This document shows, one piece after another, positions 4,015-6,784 of a stretch of 6,784 nucleotides of DNA; the stretch's first letter is position 1, and every line of letters starts with the position of its first letter. This DNA comes from a bacterium. Its GTDB lineage: Bacteria > Margulisbacteria > Marinamargulisbacteria > SXXA01. The notes below the pieces were generated by a model, which searched no databases, was not told where the DNA came from, and saw only the letters and a program-made list of their open reading frames with translations. Both the position numbers and the translations under genes were made by a program. Location: positions 1 through 6,784 of the forward strand of contig JAGYJO010000075.1 in NCBI GenBank assembly GCA_018402095.1, written 5' to 3'.

Positions 4015-5820
4015 ATGTCTTTATTTACTGGCGCCCGTTGGGTGTCCGTTGCCCTTTTGTCTATTGCCCCCTTTTCGCCTATTGCTGCTGTCTCAGATAC
4101 GATGACACCAACGTCTGGGATACAAACGATGCCCCCCATATCAGTGACCGCTACAAGGCTGAATCGTTATGTACCCAATCTGGGCATTGATGCAGAAAGG
4201 ATTGACGTTTCCCAAACGCAAAAACAAGGGCATCTTGATCTCAATAGTGTGCTACGTAGTCACCCGCTTTTATCAACAAACGCAGAGACTGGGGTTGGCG
4301 GCATTTTCATGACGGGATTACCTTCCCAACAGGTCAGAATCCTCATAGACGGCATCGACATCAAAGACGCCATTAGCACACAAGGCGCACCTTATGCCGA
4401 CAGTGTGCTCTTGGACACATTTGACAGTGTGGACATTGTATCGACGGGAATGAGCACACTTTATGGCGCAGATGCAGTTGGCGGCGTCATTGCATTCAAG
4501 TCAGACCCTAAAGCACGTTTCTTCAAACACTTTTTCAGAACAAATTACACCCGCACAGCCACACAATGGCAAGAAGACACAGAAATAGGCTCATTAACTG
4601 TACAACATGCCACCCTGAGTGATAGTACTTTTTCAGCTTACGCAGAAGGAAAAGAAACGGACCCCAAACACGTAGAAAACTGGGGAATTCTCCATCAGAT
4701 TGATCTCAACCCTTTTTCAGTTGAAACCACCTACAAACGACTAGACGGTAGTTTTGGACTAGATCAAAATGCCACCACCAGCGAAGACAACAAAGTGTTA
4801 TACGCACAACAAGATCTATTTGGTAGCACCGCCAAGTTCACGCTCAACGACACCCATCAAATCGCCCTTCGCTACACCAGTCATAGAGTCACTAGAAGAG
4901 ACAACACTTACGACTATTGGACTGAATTTTCTGGCAAAAGCGAGGCTATTCAACTCACACACACAGGACAATACGACAACACAACGATCATTTCAGGATA
5001 CGAACGGTACATGGAAGACGGACAAAACACATGGAACCCCAACAAACATTTCCACAGGGACAGCTTGTTTGGCAGAGGGTTAATGACGCTACCAGAATTC
5101 ACACTCGGCTTGGGGTATCGTCAGGAATGGTTTGAAGCCAGTAGCATTGGAACCTACGACTTGTCAGTTGGCACACAAATAGACAAACTCACACTCAAAA
5201 GCTCCCTCAGTACAGGCTACCGATTCCCAAGCATTAGTGAATTTTCCAACAATCAATTTAGTGGTGACAACATCGGACCAGAATCAAGCATCACACGTAT
5301 AGAAGCAAGTCATCCTATGACCAGTAGAAATAGGGGTGCTGTATTTGACAACCACATTAGCAATAAAATTGATTACGACTTCGACACTTATGCCTATTTC
5401 AATCAATCCGAAAACTTTATTTCCCATGGCTTTCAATACCGAATCAGTCTATTGCCAGTGTCCATCATCGAAAGCCTCGATCTCATTTACGTCGAGCAAC
5501 AAGCCCACCAAGGCCATGATCAAGCACTACGTGTTCCCAATACAAAAGCTATTCTCAAAGGCAGCCTTAAATATGGAAAATGGGAACTGGGTGGCAGTCT
5601 CACCGCGGTAGGCAACAGGGTCGACAAAGTCAACAACCCAGGCCCAACCGTTCCGCTAGACGCCTATACAGATTTAAGCGCCAGCATCAGATATAGACTG
5701 ACAGACACCGCCACAGTGTCTCTCACCGGCACAAACCTACTCGGTCAAAAAATAGAATTGGTCAAAAACTTTCACACCGTTGCATCATCGCTAACCGCCG
5801 GCATTGATATACAACTATAA
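4015..5820 (+). CDS. btuB: TonB-dependent outer-membrane receptor, BtuB-like vitamin B12 transporter
   Basis: The 601-residue product is close to E. coli BtuB in length. Residues 1-25 are a signal peptide ending SPIAA. A BtuB-like TonB box follows (PPISVTATRLN, 40-50). The plug domain spans about 42-163 with its hallmarks VRILIDGIDIKD (107-118), a segment around FDSVDIVSTGMSTLYGADA (136-154) and GGVIAF. The rest is rich in alternating polar and hydrophobic strands, fitting the 22-strand barrel, and ends with the usual DLSASIRYRLTD and LTGTNLLGQ segments. It imports a scarce ligand across the outer membrane using TonB-ExbB-ExbD energy. The cobalamin riboswitch in its leader is the direct evidence for B12 or another corrinoid as ligand. 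The last residue is leucine, where outer-membrane proteins usually end in phenylalanine or tryptophan. No btuCDF or cobalamin enzyme genes are in view, so the inner-membrane step lies elsewhere. The receptor family is certain; the exact corrinoid is inferred. Confidence 0.93.
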   Translation: MSLFTGARWVSVALLSIAPFSPIAAVSDTMTPTSGIQTMPPISVTATRLNRYVPNLGIDAERIDVSQTQKQGHLDLNSVLRSHPLLSTNAETGVGGIFMTGLPSQQVRILIDGIDIKDAISTQGAPYADSVLLDTFDSVDIVSTGMSTLYGADAVGGVIAFKSDPKARFFKHFFRTNYTRTATQWQEDTEIGSLTVQHATLSDSTFSAYAEGKETDPKHVENWGILHQIDLNPFSVETTYKRLDGSFGLDQNATTSEDNKVLYAQQDLFGSTAKFTLNDTHQIALRYTSHRVTRRDNTYDYWTEFSGKSEAIQLTHTGQYDNTTIISGYERYMEDGQNTWNPNKHFHRDSLFGRGLMTLPEFTLGLGYRQEWFEASSIGTYDLSVGTQIDKLTLKSSLSTGYRFPSISEFSNNQFSGDNIGPESSITRIEASHPMTSRNRGAVFDNHISNKIDYDFDTYAYFNQSENFISHGFQYRISLLPVSIIESLDLIYVEQQAHQGHDQALRVPNTKAILKGSLKYGKWELGGSLTAVGNRVDKVNNPGPTVPLDAYTDLSASIRYRLTDTATVSLTGTNLLGQKIELVKNFHTVASSLTAGIDIQL

Positions 5821-5838
5821 AGGAACGAGGGTTTCCTA

Positions 5839-5880
5839 GCAGGGGATAGAAAGGGCTATCACACGTTCTATCCCCCCTGC
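5839..5880 (+). terminator. Strong hairpin after the B12 receptor, probable terminator or mRNA 3' end
   Basis: GGGGATAGAA (5842-5851) pairs perfectly with TTCTATCCCC (5866-5875) across a 14-base loop. After a two-C bulge, GCA (5839-5841) pairs with TGC (5878-5880). It begins 19 bases after the receptor stop. The T-tract is poor (only TTT within a C-rich run), so it is not a classical Rho-independent terminator and may instead protect the 3' end. Confidence 0.5.
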
Positions 5881-5885
5881 CCCCT

Positions 5886-5914
5886 TTGACAAAACAAAAA
5901 CAAAAGGCGAGGAT
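5886..5914 (+). promoter_or_regulatory. Possible promoter ahead of the YihY/BrkB gene
   Basis: TTGACA at 5886-5891 is a perfect -35 box. Seventeen bases on is GAGGAT (5909-5914), only 3 of 6 to the -10 consensus, and it overlaps the likely ribosome-binding GAGGA. A start there would give an almost leaderless message, so this is weak. Confidence 0.25.
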
Positions 5915-5923
5915 GGCACTCCC

Positions 5924-6769
5924 ATGAATCGCCTCGCTTATTACATCACCTGTTGGTACAACGCCATTCTGGACCACTTTCGCCTCAAAATGGATTTTCA
6001 CACAGCCGCGATTACCTACTTCACACTCATTTCATCCATCCCTCTACTCATTGTCATGACCACTATTGTCTCGCTATTACCAATAGACAATGTGCGACTA
6101 GAAACCTTAATTCTCGCCATTTTCCCGCAACTCCCCTTCGACCCAGGACATGTCCTGGTACTCCTACACCAACAACGTGAGGCCTACAGCGTTTTTGGCA
6201 TTGCCATTGCTTATTACTTCTCTATGTATCTCATTTCCGGACTCAAAAGAGCCCTACATACCATTATGGAAATAGACACAAAATACAAACGGAGACTCTT
6301 TCATGAAATGATTTGGGTGAGCTTACTCACCCTACTCACACTAGCCGCCTACATGCTAGGGGCACTTGCATCGGCCACCATCTCAACACTGTCACACAGC
6401 CCACTATTCACAAAAGGATTACCCTATTATGTTCTGTTTCTTTTTTCAAAAGTGGTGAACATTTACAATCTCATCACTATTTTTTCGGTGCTCACCGTTC
6501 TATACCACTTTCTCACACCTCGTCCCGGCAAAAAATGGATCAACACGATTATCGTCACCATTACAGTCACGATACTCCTAATCTTATTCAAAAAATCATT
6601 TGCTTTTTATATCCTAGCTGCGACCGATATTAATCGTTTATATGCCACGTTTGCCGGCGTCTTCGGTTTTCTCATTTGGATATTCATTTCTTTTAATGTC
6701 ACGTTCATGGGAGCTCGGGTTCTCTATTACTTGGAGCACGGTCGCCCAAAAACGGAGAAACAGCTGTAA
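5924..6769 (+). CDS. yihY: YihY/BrkB-family inner-membrane protein
   Basis: The 281-residue product has the length and layout of the YihY/BrkB family (Pfam Virul_fac_BrkB). A short cytoplasmic N-terminus is followed by about six membrane segments near 31-53, 89-107, 129-152, 167-197, 205-223 and 241-263. Family signatures are AAITYFTLISSIPLLIV (28-44), equivalent to the common A..LAYYTLLSLFPLL, and YATFAGVFGFLIWIFISFN (240-258) in the last segment. After it, GARVLYYLEH (263-272) has arginine where relatives usually show glutamate. These proteins were once called ribonuclease BN, which is now considered wrong; their transport or envelope role is unsettled. GAGGA lies 10 bases before the ATG, a loose Shine-Dalgarno. 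An earlier ATG at 5913 is closed by TGA after four codons, so 5924 is the start. It could be co-transcribed with the receptor if the hairpin between them is read through. Confidence 0.92.
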   Translation: MNRLAYYITCWYNAILDHFRLKMDFHTAAITYFTLISSIPLLIVMTTIVSLLPIDNVRLETLILAIFPQLPFDPGHVLVLLHQQREAYSVFGIAIAYYFSMYLISGLKRALHTIMEIDTKYKRRLFHEMIWVSLLTLLTLAAYMLGALASATISTLSHSPLFTKGLPYYVLFLFSKVVNIYNLITIFSVLTVLYHFLTPRPGKKWINTIIVTITVTILLILFKKSFAFYILAATDINRLYATFAGVFGFLIWIFISFNVTFMGARVLYYLEHGRPKTEKQL

Positions 6770-6784
6770 GCGTCAATTACATCT

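Noticed and set aside
3879..4139. An 86-codon minus-strand open frame over the riboswitch and receptor start
   Set aside because: It lies antisense to a clear riboswitch and to the receptor's signal peptide, and has no recognisable motif or ribosome site.

Overview
The window comes from a Gram-negative bacterium. A TonB-dependent outer-membrane receptor, a BrkB-type inner-membrane protein and two secreted repeat proteins imply a double envelope. The lineage cannot be fixed from the sequence. The two surface-protein styles (repeats of the form GIG..NP...LDV.G, and of the form G.QLGL.N) are familiar from under-studied phyla such as Margulisbacteria, Omnitrophota and Elusimicrobiota, but that placement is only an inference.

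Left half, minus strand. In transcription order there is an elongator tRNA-Met(CAT), a broken fmdB-type zinc-ribbon gene, folK and tsaE, then, about 100 bases on, a secreted tail-fibre-like protein that runs off the left edge. The fmdB/folK and folK/tsaE junctions are both ATGA overlaps, so these three were built as one translationally coupled unit joining folate synthesis (folK) and tRNA t6A modification (tsaE) to a small zinc-ribbon protein.

Middle. Behind the tRNA promoter side lies about 315 bases without a gene, holding two perfect hairpins and a REP-like motif. Next, on the minus strand, is a second broken gene that encodes a signal peptide and then repeats of the G.QLGL.N type. Both broken genes share a striking property. 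Read with single-base indels corrected, mostly at short homopolymers, each gives an almost perfectly preserved protein, while the flanking genes, about 5 kb in all, carry no frameshift. This is either a local patch of bad sequence or two very young pseudogenes.

Right half, plus strand. A long imperfect inverted repeat forms the divergent promoter region. It is followed by a cobalamin riboswitch, a BtuB-like TonB-dependent receptor of 601 residues, a strong hairpin, and a complete YihY/BrkB-family membrane protein. The riboswitch directly ties the receptor to vitamin B12 uptake. I see no mobile element, CRISPR array or defence system. The most unusual things here are the indel island and the symmetrical divergent promoter region.
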